Assembly: GCA_016703965.1 (NCBI GenBank)
Contig: JADJBB010000021.1
Coordinates: 1,364,001-1,428,000 of the forward strand
Source: Acidobacteriota bacterium
GTDB lineage: Bacteria; Acidobacteriota; Blastocatellia; Pyrinomonadales; Pyrinomonadaceae
Reading direction: 5' to 3'
DNA: 64,000 nt
The notes beneath the pieces were generated by a model that was given only the letters and a program-made list of their open reading frames with translations, made no database searches and was not told the origin of the DNA. A program made the position numbers and the translations under genes. Below are positions 1 to 7,641 of the stretch, piece after piece; position 1 is the first letter of the stretch, and each line of letters opens with the position of its first letter.

Positions 1-1
1 T

Positions 2-88
2 TTCGCTTCCGGAGCAATTACAGCCGCAGAATGGATCGTTGGGAAGAAAGGGTTCTTTGAATTTACTGATGTGATCGATGAAATGTAA
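2..88 (+). CDS. dapB: 4-hydroxy-tetrahydrodipicolinate reductase, C-terminal end only
   Basis: Only the last 28 codons are present, entering from the left edge and ending in TAA. The residues FASGAITAAEWIVGKKG followed by a short F-T-D-V tail match the conserved end of DapB, where FA-x-GA-x-x-AA-x-W-x-x-x-K precedes the final D-V. DapB reduces the dihydrodipicolinate-type intermediate in lysine and diaminopimelate synthesis. The call is supported by dapA and dapD lying within 4 kb on the same strand. The fragment is too short for certainty, since only the tail motif and the context support it. Confidence 0.7.
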   Translation, partial: FASGAITAAEWIVGKKGFFEFTDVIDEM

Positions 89-116
89 GTTTTAACCTCC
101 GATAAGGAATATTTTC

Positions 117-155
117 GCGGCACGCAAACATCTTGTTAGCGTGCCGCTTTATTTT
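117..155 (+). terminator. Rho-independent terminator after dapB
   Basis: A perfect 9-bp GC-rich stem (GCGGCACGC at 117-125 pairing with GCGTGCCGC at 139-147) with a 13-nt loop is followed by TTTATTTT. It lies 28 bp after the dapB stop, so it probably ends that transcript before the next gene. Confidence 0.8.
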
Positions 156-199
156 CGGCGGGCAAAGAATTCTTAGACAAAATATTCAGGAGTACAAAA

Positions 200-679
200 A
201 TGAAATCCAATAGATCCATACTTTCGCTGTTATTCGTAGCTGTTTTTACACTCGTTTCTGCGTCGGCACTTTTCGCTCAGGAGCCGATGAAACATGACGA
301 TATGAAAAAGCATGATGGAATGAAGAAAGATTCCATGATGAAAGACGACGCTATGATAATGGACGACAAGCGTCCCGTCGTCGCTATCATCGCCGCCGAT
401 TGGTGTCCGTACTGCAAACGAATCGATCCGGTCGTAAACGAAGTGAAATCGAGTTACTCGGAAAAGTTGAACTTTGTAGTGTTTGACGTTACAAATGCAG
501 AAACCACCGCGCTTGCAAAAGCAAAAGCAGAGAAACTCGGAATGTCTGATTTCTTTAACGAATACAAAGGAAAAACCTCTACCGTCGCCGTTTTGAAAGA
601 TCACAAGGTCGTTTTCAAGACCTCAAACAATGACAAAAAGAGCGACTACGAAAAAGCTTTCGATGAAGTTTTGAATTAA
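200..679 (+). CDS. Exported thioredoxin-like protein with Met/His/Asp-rich linker
   Basis: The protein has 159 residues. Residues 1-26 form a signal peptide ending ALFA-Q. Residues 30-56 are a low-complexity segment of Met, Lys, His and Asp (KHDDMKKHDGMKK and similar). The thioredoxin fold follows with the redox motif W-C-P-Y-C at 68-72. CPYC is the glutaredoxin-type dithiol, here on an exported protein. A Shine-Dalgarno AGGAG lies just upstream. The Met/His linker could bind a soft metal such as copper, but this is inference. It sits alone between two terminators, so it is probably monocistronic. The substrate and redox partner are unknown. Confidence 0.8.
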   Translation: MKSNRSILSLLFVAVFTLVSASALFAQEPMKHDDMKKHDGMKKDSMMKDDAMIMDDKRPVVAIIAADWCPYCKRIDPVVNEVKSSYSEKLNFVVFDVTNAETTALAKAKAEKLGMSDFFNEYKGKTSTVAVLKDHKVVFKTSNNDKKSDYEKAFDEVLN

Positions 680-706
680 GAATTCCTACAAAGTTCAAGG
701 GGCAAA

Positions 707-742
707 GTGTGAAGGTGAGCGATCACTTTCACGCTTTTTTTC
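707..742 (+). terminator. Rho-independent terminator after the thioredoxin-like gene
   Basis: A 12-bp stem with two G-T pairs (707-718 with 723-734) and a 4-nt loop is followed by seven T residues (735-741). It stands 28 bp after the stop of the preceding gene. Confidence 0.85.
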
Positions 743-763
743 TTAGCTGTAAGATAGGTTTAT

Positions 764-1405
764 ATGATGCCGCGAATCAAAATATGCTGTATTTCAAGCG
801 ATGCCGAAGCTGCCCAGGCTATTTCCTTTGGTGCGTCGGCTATTGGGTTGGTTGGGAAGATGCCTAGTGGGCCGGGGCCGATCGCGGATGAACTTATTAA
901 GACAATTGCGGCTTCTGTGCCGCCGCCGGTGGCTAGTGTTTTGGGGGCGAGTGAGCAAACTGCAGAAAACATCGGTGCACATCATGAGCGGACGCATACG
1001 AATACCATTCAGATCGTTGACGAATTGTTGGGGCGTGAATACGGTGCGATACGTTCCGCTTTGCCGCACGTGAAGCTCGTACAGGTTATTCATGTTGTCG
1101 GGGAAAGTTCGGTTGACGAGGCGGCGGAGCTTGTTGACGCGATTTTGCTTGATAGCGGGAATCCTACGCTTGCTGTCAAAGAGTTAGGCGGCACGGGCAG
1201 GCGGCATGATTGGAAATTGAGCCGCAAAATAGTCGAAACCTGCGGCAAACCAGTATTTTTAGCGGGCGGGTTAAACCCCGAAAACGTCCGCGAAGCGATC
1301 GAAGTCGTTCAGCCCTTCGGTTTGGACATTTGTTCGGGTGTGCGAACCGACGGGAACCTCGACATGTTTAAATTGGAACGATTTTTTGCTGCGGCAAGCC
1401 GGTGA
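764..1405 (+). CDS. trpF: Phosphoribosylanthranilate isomerase, divergent
   Basis: The protein has 213 residues, the usual TrpF length. The N-terminal K-I-C-C (6-9) corresponds to the KICG motif that carries the catalytic cysteine. A-I-L-L-D-S (126-131) holds the likely catalytic aspartate. GGTGRRHDW (142-150), LAGGLNPENV (166-175) and GLDICSGV (186-193) are the phosphate-binding elements of the TIM barrel. The enzyme isomerises N-(5-phosphoribosyl)anthranilate in tryptophan synthesis. No other trp gene is nearby, so it is a stand-alone copy. KICC instead of KICG, and ICSGV instead of the usual SSGVE, mark it as divergent. Two ATGs in a row (764 and 767) are possible starts. Confidence 0.82.
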   Translation: MMPRIKICCISSDAEAAQAISFGASAIGLVGKMPSGPGPIADELIKTIAASVPPPVASVLGASEQTAENIGAHHERTHTNTIQIVDELLGREYGAIRSALPHVKLVQVIHVVGESSVDEAAELVDAILLDSGNPTLAVKELGGTGRRHDWKLSRKIVETCGKPVFLAGGLNPENVREAIEVVQPFGLDICSGVRTDGNLDMFKLERFFAAASR

Positions 1406-1424
1406 GTAGCGATTAGGAAGAAAT

Positions 1425-1516
1425 TTATCCACAGATGAAATCGGATGAACACGGATAAGACTTGGAAAAGTCCTTAAAATATCTGTGTTCATCTGTGTCC
1501 ATCTGTGGTTAATTTT
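1425..1516. repeat. Dispersed palindromic repeat of the CACAGATG-type, copy 1
   Basis: The left part reads ATCCACAGATGAAATC and GGATGAACACGGAT. The right part reads CTGTGTTCATCTGTGTCC and ATCTGTGGTTAA, close to the reverse complement of the left. The unit is therefore an imperfect palindrome of about 90 bp. A second copy lies at 2522-2608. Such CACAGATGAACACAGATG elements are common between genes in several phyla. Mobility or function is unknown. Confidence 0.8.
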
Positions 1517-1619
1517 CTTCGTAACTAAATTACTGCAAAACTATTCCTTATGTTTGCCATAAATTCCTCGTATCTATTTTTGTAAGTTCTACGCGGCTCA
1601 GAATATACTGAATTTCGTT

Positions 1620-2546
1620 ATGACAATGAAATTAGATTGGCTGCACGGGACGGCGACGGCGCTTGTGACTCCGTTTCGGAAGGACGGATCGGTTGATGAT
1701 GTTTGTTTTCACAAACTCGTCGAGCGGCAGATAAAAGGTGGTGTGAAATTGCTCGTGCCGTGCGGGACGACGGGTGAAAATGTGACGATGGCTTCGGAAG
1801 AGCAGTCGCATGTGATCCGTTTGACGGTTGAGGTTGCGAAAAAACACGGTGCGAAAGTAATTGCGGGCACCGGAACAAATAATACGGCGGCCGCGATAGA
1901 AAACACGCGTGCCGCAAGAGAAGCCGGAGCCGACGCGGCCCTGATCGTCGCACCTTATTACAACAAACCGACGCAGGAAGGCCTTTTTGCCCATTATGCA
2001 GAGATCGCGAAGTCGGTGAAAGGCTTTCCGATCGTGCTTTATAATGTTCCGTCGCGTACGGTTTCGAATATTTCTGCCGAGACGACTTTGCGGCTCGCTG
2101 CGGCTTTCGAAAACATCGTTGCGACCAAGGAAGCGTCCGGAAATTATTCGCAGATCATGGAAATCCTCGCAAAACGCCCGCGTGGGTTCAAAGTATTCTC
2201 GGGCGACGACGCTTCGGCGGTGCCGCTGATATCTTTAGGCTGCGATGGTTTGGTTTCCGTCTGCGCAAACGAAATTCCCAAAGAAACCGTCAAGATGGTA
2301 GACCACGCTCTAAACGGATCGTTCCATTTTGCCCGCAAAATTCATTACAAGATTCGGCCGCTAATGGAAGCGAACTTCATCGAGGCTTCGCCAGCCCCGT
2401 GCAAGTTTGTGATGAAGGAAATGGGGTTGTGTGAGGAGAATTTGAGGCTGCCGCTGGTTCCCGTAAGCCCCGGAACCAAAGAAACGCTGCGATACATAAT
2501 GGACGAGCTGAAGTTAGGAAAATTAACCACAGATAAACACGGATAG
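1620..2546 (+). CDS. dapA: 4-hydroxy-tetrahydrodipicolinate synthase
   Basis: The protein has 308 residues and the DapA TIM barrel. It condenses pyruvate with aspartate semialdehyde, the first committed step to diaminopimelate and lysine. The Schiff-base lysine is K170 in VATKEASG. The triad residues are T50/T51 in PCGTTGE, Y114 in APYYNKPTQEG and Y141 in LYNVPSRT, with R146 as substrate arginine. The family usually ends soon after the last helix. Here the final LTTDKHG and the stop lie inside a dispersed repeat starting near 2522, so the tail is repeat-derived. dapB ends upstream and dapD follows downstream. Confidence 0.97.
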   Translation: MTMKLDWLHGTATALVTPFRKDGSVDDVCFHKLVERQIKGGVKLLVPCGTTGENVTMASEEQSHVIRLTVEVAKKHGAKVIAGTGTNNTAAAIENTRAAREAGADAALIVAPYYNKPTQEGLFAHYAEIAKSVKGFPIVLYNVPSRTVSNISAETTLRLAAAFENIVATKEASGNYSQIMEILAKRPRGFKVFSGDDASAVPLISLGCDGLVSVCANEIPKETVKMVDHALNGSFHFARKIHYKIRPLMEANFIEASPAPCKFVMKEMGLCEENLRLPLVPVSPGTKETLRYIMDELKLGKLTTDKHG

Positions 2547-2608
2547 ACACAGATAAGAAGTTAGAAAAAGATCCGTGTTCATCTGTGTCCATCCGTGGTC
2601 AATATTTC
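2522..2608. repeat. Dispersed palindromic repeat of the CACAGATG-type, copy 2
   Basis: ATTAACCACAGATAAACACG at the left and GTGTTCATCTGTGTCCATCC plus GTGGTCAAT at the right form an imperfect palindrome like that at 1425-1516. The left arm overlaps the 3' end of dapA and provides its last seven codons and stop. Confidence 0.8.
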
Positions 2609-2654
2609 TTTTTGGTTGCCGATCGAGGATATCAATCACCGATAGACGAAATTT

Positions 2655-3044
2655 ATGCAATTTGAGGATCTAAAAAACCCGGGCGGGACTTCGGGAGGCT
2701 TGGCAGAGTTTGTAATTGGCTTCATCATGACTATCGCGGGCGGATATATGCTCATCAGCCGCGTGATCGTGACCAGCGGGTTTTGGAATTGGGGCGGCTA
2801 CAACACTTTTGGACTGTCGCTCGTGCCGCTGATCTTTGGGATCGCTTTTGTTTTCTTTAACGGCAAGTCGATTATTGGCTGGATCCTGATCGCGATAAGC
2901 ATAATCGTCATCGCATCGGGCATTTTGATGAATCTACAGATATATTTCCAACCCACGAGCCTTTTTAACACGATAATTATGTTGGTTTTGTTTGCTGGCG
3001 GGATCGGTTTGATCGCACGGGCGGTAATGAAGCATTCGGACTAG
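2655..3044 (+). CDS. Small polytopic membrane protein of unknown function
   Basis: The protein has 129 residues and about four hydrophobic segments (near 18-36, 53-69, 74-92 and 104-122). Charged residues are confined to the ends and short loops. I do not recognise a family. The next gene starts right after this stop, so the two are probably co-transcribed. The position between dapA and dapD gives no clear functional hint. Confidence 0.6.
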   Translation: MQFEDLKNPGGTSGGLAEFVIGFIMTIAGGYMLISRVIVTSGFWNWGGYNTFGLSLVPLIFGIAFVFFNGKSIIGWILIAISIIVIASGILMNLQIYFQPTSLFNTIIMLVLFAGGIGLIARAVMKHSD

Positions 3045-3092
3045 ATGTTGTTTCGGGAAAAAATCGTGCGGTACCGACGAGGAAATTCCCCG

Positions 3093-3566
3093 ATGTTGGG
3101 CGGCGCACTCATTGTACTTCTCTTCGCCGTAATATCTTGCGATTCGCCGCCGTGGTCCCGATTCGTAGTCGCAAACTCGACCTCTTCGGACGTTGTAGTT
3201 CGTTTCTACACCAAGTATCCAACTATGGCCTCGCCATATCTTTATTCAACTGAAGAATGGGCGAAGAAGGAACATTTTACGTCGGGCACTCCATCAGACC
3301 GATTTCGGATTAACGAAGAGGAAGGTTGGATCGAGGCTGTTGTAGTTCCTGGAGCTGCCGTTGAAATTGACCGCGCAAGCTATCCTGAAGTTGAACAAAA
3401 AGTCGAAAGTAGCTTTCTTGTAAATAGGCTAGACCTCCAAGGAACGGCTGGCTCGCGATCTTGGAAAGGCCAACGTGAGGTTTTCAATCAGTTTCAGAAA
3501 GAATGGATTGGGCCTTATCGGTACGTTACAGGGACGTCGCCACTATTCGTTCACTATTATAAATAA
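3093..3566 (+). CDS. Putative lipoprotein of unknown function
   Basis: The reading frame is open from 3045, directly after the preceding stop. The start at 3093 is preferred because it puts a hydrophobic signal (LGGALIVLLFAVISC) at the N-terminus and has a GAGG about 10 nt upstream. V-I-S-C fits a lipobox, so the mature protein of about 142 residues is probably lipid-anchored. The rest is soluble, with aromatic and charged residues and no motif I recognise. The stop is immediately followed by the dapD start, which suggests an operon. Confidence 0.55.
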   Translation: MLGGALIVLLFAVISCDSPPWSRFVVANSTSSDVVVRFYTKYPTMASPYLYSTEEWAKKEHFTSGTPSDRFRINEEEGWIEAVVVPGAAVEIDRASYPEVEQKVESSFLVNRLDLQGTAGSRSWKGQREVFNQFQKEWIGPYRYVTGTSPLFVHYYK

Positions 3567-4400
3567 ATGAAATCTTTGAAGCAGCATATTGAAGAACTTT
3601 TCAGCAAGTCGGAATTTTCCTCCGACGATCGTGAAATTTACGAAACATTCAAAACCGCCCTCCGTCGCGGAGAAATTCGTTCGGCTGAGAAAGATTCTAA
3701 TGGGAATTGGAACGCAAACGCCTGGGTAAAGCAGGGAATCCTGCTCGGTTTTCGGATGGGAAAGATGGTCGAGATGTCGAAACCGACGGAAACGCTTCAG
3801 TTTTTTGACAAAGACACATTTCCGCTGCGACCGATGACTTTGGAAGACGGTGTGAGGATCGTGATGGGCGGTTCGGCTATTCGCGATGGTTCGTACGTTG
3901 CTCCGAGCGTCGTTGTGGTTCCGCCCGCTTATATTAATGTCGGTGCGTATGTTGACGAGGGAACGATGGTCGATTCGCACGCTCTCGTCGGCTCGTGCGC
4001 ACAGATAGGAAAGCGAGTTCACCTTTCCGCGGCGGCGCAGATCGGCGGAGTGCTTGAACCGGTCAATGCGACGCCAGTAATTATTGAGGACGATGTGCTG
4101 GTTGGCGGAAACACCGGTGTTTATGAGGGAACGATCGTACGGGAACGCGTGGTGCTTGCCAGCGGAGTTATTCTGACGCGTTCTACGCCCGTTTTCGATC
4201 TGCCAAATAATCGCATCATAAAATCAGAAGGCGGAAGTTCGTTGGAAATTCCCGCAGGAGCTGTGGTCGTTCAGGGATCGCGTGCGGTGACGAGCGGATT
4301 TGGCAAAGAGAACGGCCTGTCGATCTATTGCCCGATCATCGTCAAATATCGCGACGAAAAAACTGACGCCTCGACCAAACTCGAAGACTATTTGCGCTAA
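3567..4400 (+). CDS. dapD: Tetrahydrodipicolinate N-succinyltransferase
   Basis: The protein has 277 residues, close to the 274 of the E. coli enzyme. An N-terminal helical domain with the NANAWVKQGILLGFR motif precedes a left-handed beta helix of hexapeptide repeats (about 105-225) with VDEGTMVDSHALVGSCAQIG and VLVGGNTGVYEGTIV. It transfers succinyl from succinyl-CoA to tetrahydrodipicolinate, so this organism uses the succinylase route to diaminopimelate. It begins directly after the previous stop codon. Confidence 0.95.
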   Translation: MKSLKQHIEELFSKSEFSSDDREIYETFKTALRRGEIRSAEKDSNGNWNANAWVKQGILLGFRMGKMVEMSKPTETLQFFDKDTFPLRPMTLEDGVRIVMGGSAIRDGSYVAPSVVVVPPAYINVGAYVDEGTMVDSHALVGSCAQIGKRVHLSAAAQIGGVLEPVNATPVIIEDDVLVGGNTGVYEGTIVRERVVLASGVILTRSTPVFDLPNNRIIKSEGGSSLEIPAGAVVVQGSRAVTSGFGKENGLSIYCPIIVKYRDEKTDASTKLEDYLR

Positions 4401-4431
4401 AGCATACAGTCTCGTGTGCTAACTTATAAAC

Positions 4432-5349
4432 ATGCCGCCGATCGAAGTAATAATAAATGCTGCCGGCGGCAGTTTTGTCGAGGGTGAGACCGAGCAAAAG
4501 CTGAAAGATGCCTTTGCCGTGAATGGCCTTGATGCCAAGATCAATCTCGCAAGAACCGGAGAACAGATCGGCGAATTTGCCGAAGCCGCTGCGAAAAGTG
4601 ATGCGGAGATAATTGTGGCCGGCGGCGGTGATGGGACGATCAGCTCGGTCGCCGCGATCGTGTCGAAAGCCAACAAAACCTTTGGCGTTCTGCCATTGGG
4701 AACTCTCAATAATTTTTCAAAAGATCTACAGATCCCGCAGGACATTACCGAGGCCGTTCGTATGATCGCGGACGGAAACGTCGCCGAGATCGACCTTGCC
4801 GAGCTAAACGGACGCATTTTCATTAACAATTCAAGTATTGGGCTCTATCCGCACATCGTAAAAGATCGTGAGAAACAGCAGGAGCGACTAGGTTACGGTA
4901 AATGGCGTGCGGCGTTCTGGGCGGCGTTGAAGATCTTTCGTCTGTCGCCATTTCTCAAGGTCGGGATCGTTGTAGACGGGAAATTTTTCCTACGCAAAAC
5001 GCCTTTCGTCTTCATCGGCAACAATCAATACGAAATGGACCTCTACAACATCGGCCGTCGCCCGGCTCTCGATCAAGGGAAATTGAGCATTTATTTCCTC
5101 CATCGCGGCGGTCGTTTTGGTGTAATCCGGCTTTTGTTTCGAACGGTTACTGGCCGCGTAAAGCAGTGGAAGGATTTCGAAGAGGTTTTAGCTGAGGACG
5201 TGTCTATTCAGACGAGGCGAAAGCGAATTCATGTCGCATTCGACGGCGAGGTCTCGGTCGCCAAAACACCGCTGAGATATACCATTCTGCCGAAAGCCGT
5301 GCGAGTTTTTGTTCCCAAGCCTGCAACGGAGGAAAGCGAAGATGCGTAA
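4432..5349 (+). CDS. Diacylglycerol kinase family lipid kinase
   Basis: The protein has 305 residues. The nucleotide-binding motif GGGDGT is at 64-69 and is followed by the GVLPLGTLNNFSKDL segment, the two hallmarks of the DAGK catalytic family (YegS/BmrU type). The C-terminal half is the beta-sandwich domain of these kinases. It probably phosphorylates diacylglycerol or a related lipid at the inner membrane. The exact substrate cannot be read from sequence. Its last 8 bp overlap the phosphoesterase start, which suggests translational coupling. Confidence 0.9.
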   Translation: MPPIEVIINAAGGSFVEGETEQKLKDAFAVNGLDAKINLARTGEQIGEFAEAAAKSDAEIIVAGGGDGTISSVAAIVSKANKTFGVLPLGTLNNFSKDLQIPQDITEAVRMIADGNVAEIDLAELNGRIFINNSSIGLYPHIVKDREKQQERLGYGKWRAAFWAALKIFRLSPFLKVGIVVDGKFFLRKTPFVFIGNNQYEMDLYNIGRRPALDQGKLSIYFLHRGGRFGVIRLLFRTVTGRVKQWKDFEEVLAEDVSIQTRRKRIHVAFDGEVSVAKTPLRYTILPKAVRVFVPKPATEESEDA

Positions 5350-6202
5350 GATCGTTCACCTTTCCGACGTGCATTTTGGAACGGCAGATCCGGCTGTAAC
5401 GGAACTTGTTGTTTCGAAGATCAATGAAATATCGCCAGATGTCGTCGTAGTTTCAGGCGATCTGACGCAGCGGGCGAAAAGCATAGAATTCAAACAGGCG
5501 AGAGCCTTCCTCGATCGTTTGCCAAAGCCGCAGATCGTTGTGCCCGGCAATCACGACGTACCGCTTTATAATGTTTTTGACAGGTTTTTGCGAAAGCTTG
5601 ATAAGTTCGAGAAATATATTACGGATGATCTGACGCCGACTTTTATTGACGAAGAGATCGCCATCGTCGGCGTGAATACTGCGCGGTCGCTGACCATCAA
5701 AGGCGGACGGATCAGTGAGGAGCAGACTCACTACATACAGTCTCAGTTGAGGAATCTTAGCGACGATATGCTCAAAGTCGTTGTGACGCATCATCCATTT
5801 GATCTGCCCGACGGACACGATGAAGACGATGTCGTCGGCCACGCGGAACGTGCGATACATATGATCGCGGATTGCGGCGGAGACGTGTTTTTGGCAGGCC
5901 ATCTGCATGTGAGTAACATCGAAACGACGGCGAATCGGTACAAGCTTCCCAATGGGCGCGTCGCACTGATAATCCAAGCGGGAACTGCGACTTCGGCTCG
6001 GGTTCGCGGTGAGCCGCACTCGTTCAATTTGATCCAGTTTGATAATCCCTGGCTGCGGATCGAACGCCTGGAATGCCGCTCGGTCGCCGACGGATTTCGC
6101 CCTGCGGAACATAAGATATACAAACAGACCGAAAATGGCTGGGCACGCATCAACCGCGAAACGATGAATTTATGGATGACCATCACAACAACAGTTGGCT
6201 GA
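5342..6202 (+). CDS. Calcineurin-like metallophosphoesterase
   Basis: The frame is open from 5309, but the start at 5342 is chosen because MRKIVHLSDVHFG places the first metal motif at the N-terminus and GGAGG lies at 5329-5333. The motifs appear in order: D9-x-H11, GD40L, GN70HD, a THH near 143 and GHLH near 180. These coordinate the dinuclear metal centre of class III cyclic-nucleotide-phosphodiesterase-like and DNA-repair-like phosphoesterases. The length is 286 residues. The substrate is unknown, though coupling to a lipid kinase hints at lipid or nucleotide phosphate turnover. Confidence 0.9.
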   Translation: MRKIVHLSDVHFGTADPAVTELVVSKINEISPDVVVVSGDLTQRAKSIEFKQARAFLDRLPKPQIVVPGNHDVPLYNVFDRFLRKLDKFEKYITDDLTPTFIDEEIAIVGVNTARSLTIKGGRISEEQTHYIQSQLRNLSDDMLKVVVTHHPFDLPDGHDEDDVVGHAERAIHMIADCGGDVFLAGHLHVSNIETTANRYKLPNGRVALIIQAGTATSARVRGEPHSFNLIQFDNPWLRIERLECRSVADGFRPAEHKIYKQTENGWARINRETMNLWMTITTTVG

Positions 6203-7641
6203 CCGAGCGGGCACACCAAGCGATGCTCGACAATGGATTTGAACCGGAATTTTCGGACGCGGTTTACTCGCAGCTGCGGCAGATCGCGGATCGCGGTGAG
6301 CCTTCGCACGGCGCCGATATTCAGGACCTGCGGCATTTGTTGTGGTCGTCGATCGATAATCGGACTTCGCGCGATCTCGATCAGGTTGAGTGGGCTGAGC
6401 GGTTGGAGAATGACGACATTCGAGTTCTCGTTGGCATCGCGGACGTCGATGCCATCGTTGCGAAAGGCACGCCGATCGACGTTCACGCGGCTCAGAATAC
6501 CGTGACGGTGTACACCGAAAGCAAGATCTTCCCGATGTTGCCCGAGGAACTTTCAACCGACAAAACCTCGCTCAATCAGGACGAAGACAGGTTCGCGGTC
6601 GTTGCGGACATGACCGTCAGAGCCAACGGTGACGTTCCCGAGAGCACCTTTTTTCGAGCATTCATCCGCAATCACGCAAAATTCTCATACGAAGAGATCG
6701 GCGAATGGCTTGACGGTGATGGCCCGATGCCCGAAGAACTTCAGCGTTTGCCCGAGTTAAAGGCTCAGATCGAGCTACAGCGAGAAGCCGCGAAACGGCT
6801 CGCCGCGTACCGTGAGAAAAAGGGAGCACTCGAATTTGAATCTATCGAGTCTTCGGCGGTTGTTGAAGACGGTGAGATCAAAGGGTTGGTTTCAGTTCGC
6901 TCGAACTCAGCGAAAAAGCTGATCGAAAATTTCATGGTAGCGGCTAATGTCGAGATGGCGGAATTTCTTGAGGCAAAAGGCTTCGCATCGCTGCGACGTG
7001 TTGTGAAAGAGCCGCAGCGTTGGGATGGCATTCGGCGAATTGCGAGTGAATATGGCGAGAATTTGCCGGAGCTGCCCGATCAACCGTCTCTGGCCGCATT
7101 TCTCAACAAGAGGCGAGCTGCTGATTCTGAGCATTTCCCCGATCTATCGCTCTCGATCGTAAAACTCATCGGCGGCGGAGAATATGTCGTCGAACGTCAA
7201 GGCGAAGATTCCGGCGGGCATTTTGGCCTCGCGGTCCGTGATTATGCCCATTCGACCGCCCCGAATCGGCGATTTACCGATATCGTGGTTCAGCGGCTCG
7301 TCAAGGCGGTGATCTCAAACCAACCGCAGCCATATTCGAATGAGGAACTTGACGCCATAGCCGAACACTGTAACGAGCAGGAAAAATCGGCTCGAAAGGT
7401 CGAGCGAAAGATGCGAAAGGTCGTCGCCGCGACGGTAATGCAGCGACACATTGGTGAGAATTTCGAAGCGATCGTCACCGGCGTCACCGCCAGTGGTACA
7501 TTCGCCCGCATCCTTCGTCCGCCGGTCGATGGCCGCATCGAGCAAGGCGAACACGGGCTTCAGGTCGGTGAGAAGGTGAAAGTTCGGCTGGTTTCGGCTG
7601 ACCCACGAACGGGCTTTATCGATTTTGCCGCTATCGGTTAA
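6172..7641 (+). CDS. Short RNB-domain exoribonuclease (RNase II/R superfamily)
   Basis: The protein has 489 residues. It begins almost directly with the RNB catalytic domain and lacks the N-terminal cold-shock domains of E. coli RNase II and RNase R. The magnesium-binding motif reads ID62-N-R-T-S-R-D68-L-D70-Q71, so the fourth aspartate of classical enzymes is Gln. The usual RNB landmarks follow: VGIADVDA, FPMLPEELS and the HFGLAVRDYAHSTAPNRRF motif near 345-365. A short S1-like segment ends the protein. It should degrade RNA 3' to 5'. The start overlaps the phosphoesterase gene by 31 bp, and the 3' end overlaps the convergent photolyase-like gene by 11 bp. Confidence 0.88.
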   Translation: MDDHHNNSWLTERAHQAMLDNGFEPEFSDAVYSQLRQIADRGEPSHGADIQDLRHLLWSSIDNRTSRDLDQVEWAERLENDDIRVLVGIADVDAIVAKGTPIDVHAAQNTVTVYTESKIFPMLPEELSTDKTSLNQDEDRFAVVADMTVRANGDVPESTFFRAFIRNHAKFSYEEIGEWLDGDGPMPEELQRLPELKAQIELQREAAKRLAAYREKKGALEFESIESSAVVEDGEIKGLVSVRSNSAKKLIENFMVAANVEMAEFLEAKGFASLRRVVKEPQRWDGIRRIASEYGENLPELPDQPSLAAFLNKRRAADSEHFPDLSLSIVKLIGGGEYVVERQGEDSGGHFGLAVRDYAHSTAPNRRFTDIVVQRLVKAVISNQPQPYSNEELDAIAEHCNEQEKSARKVERKMRKVVAATVMQRHIGENFEAIVTGVTASGTFARILRPPVDGRIEQGEHGLQVGEKVKVRLVSADPRTGFIDFAAIG

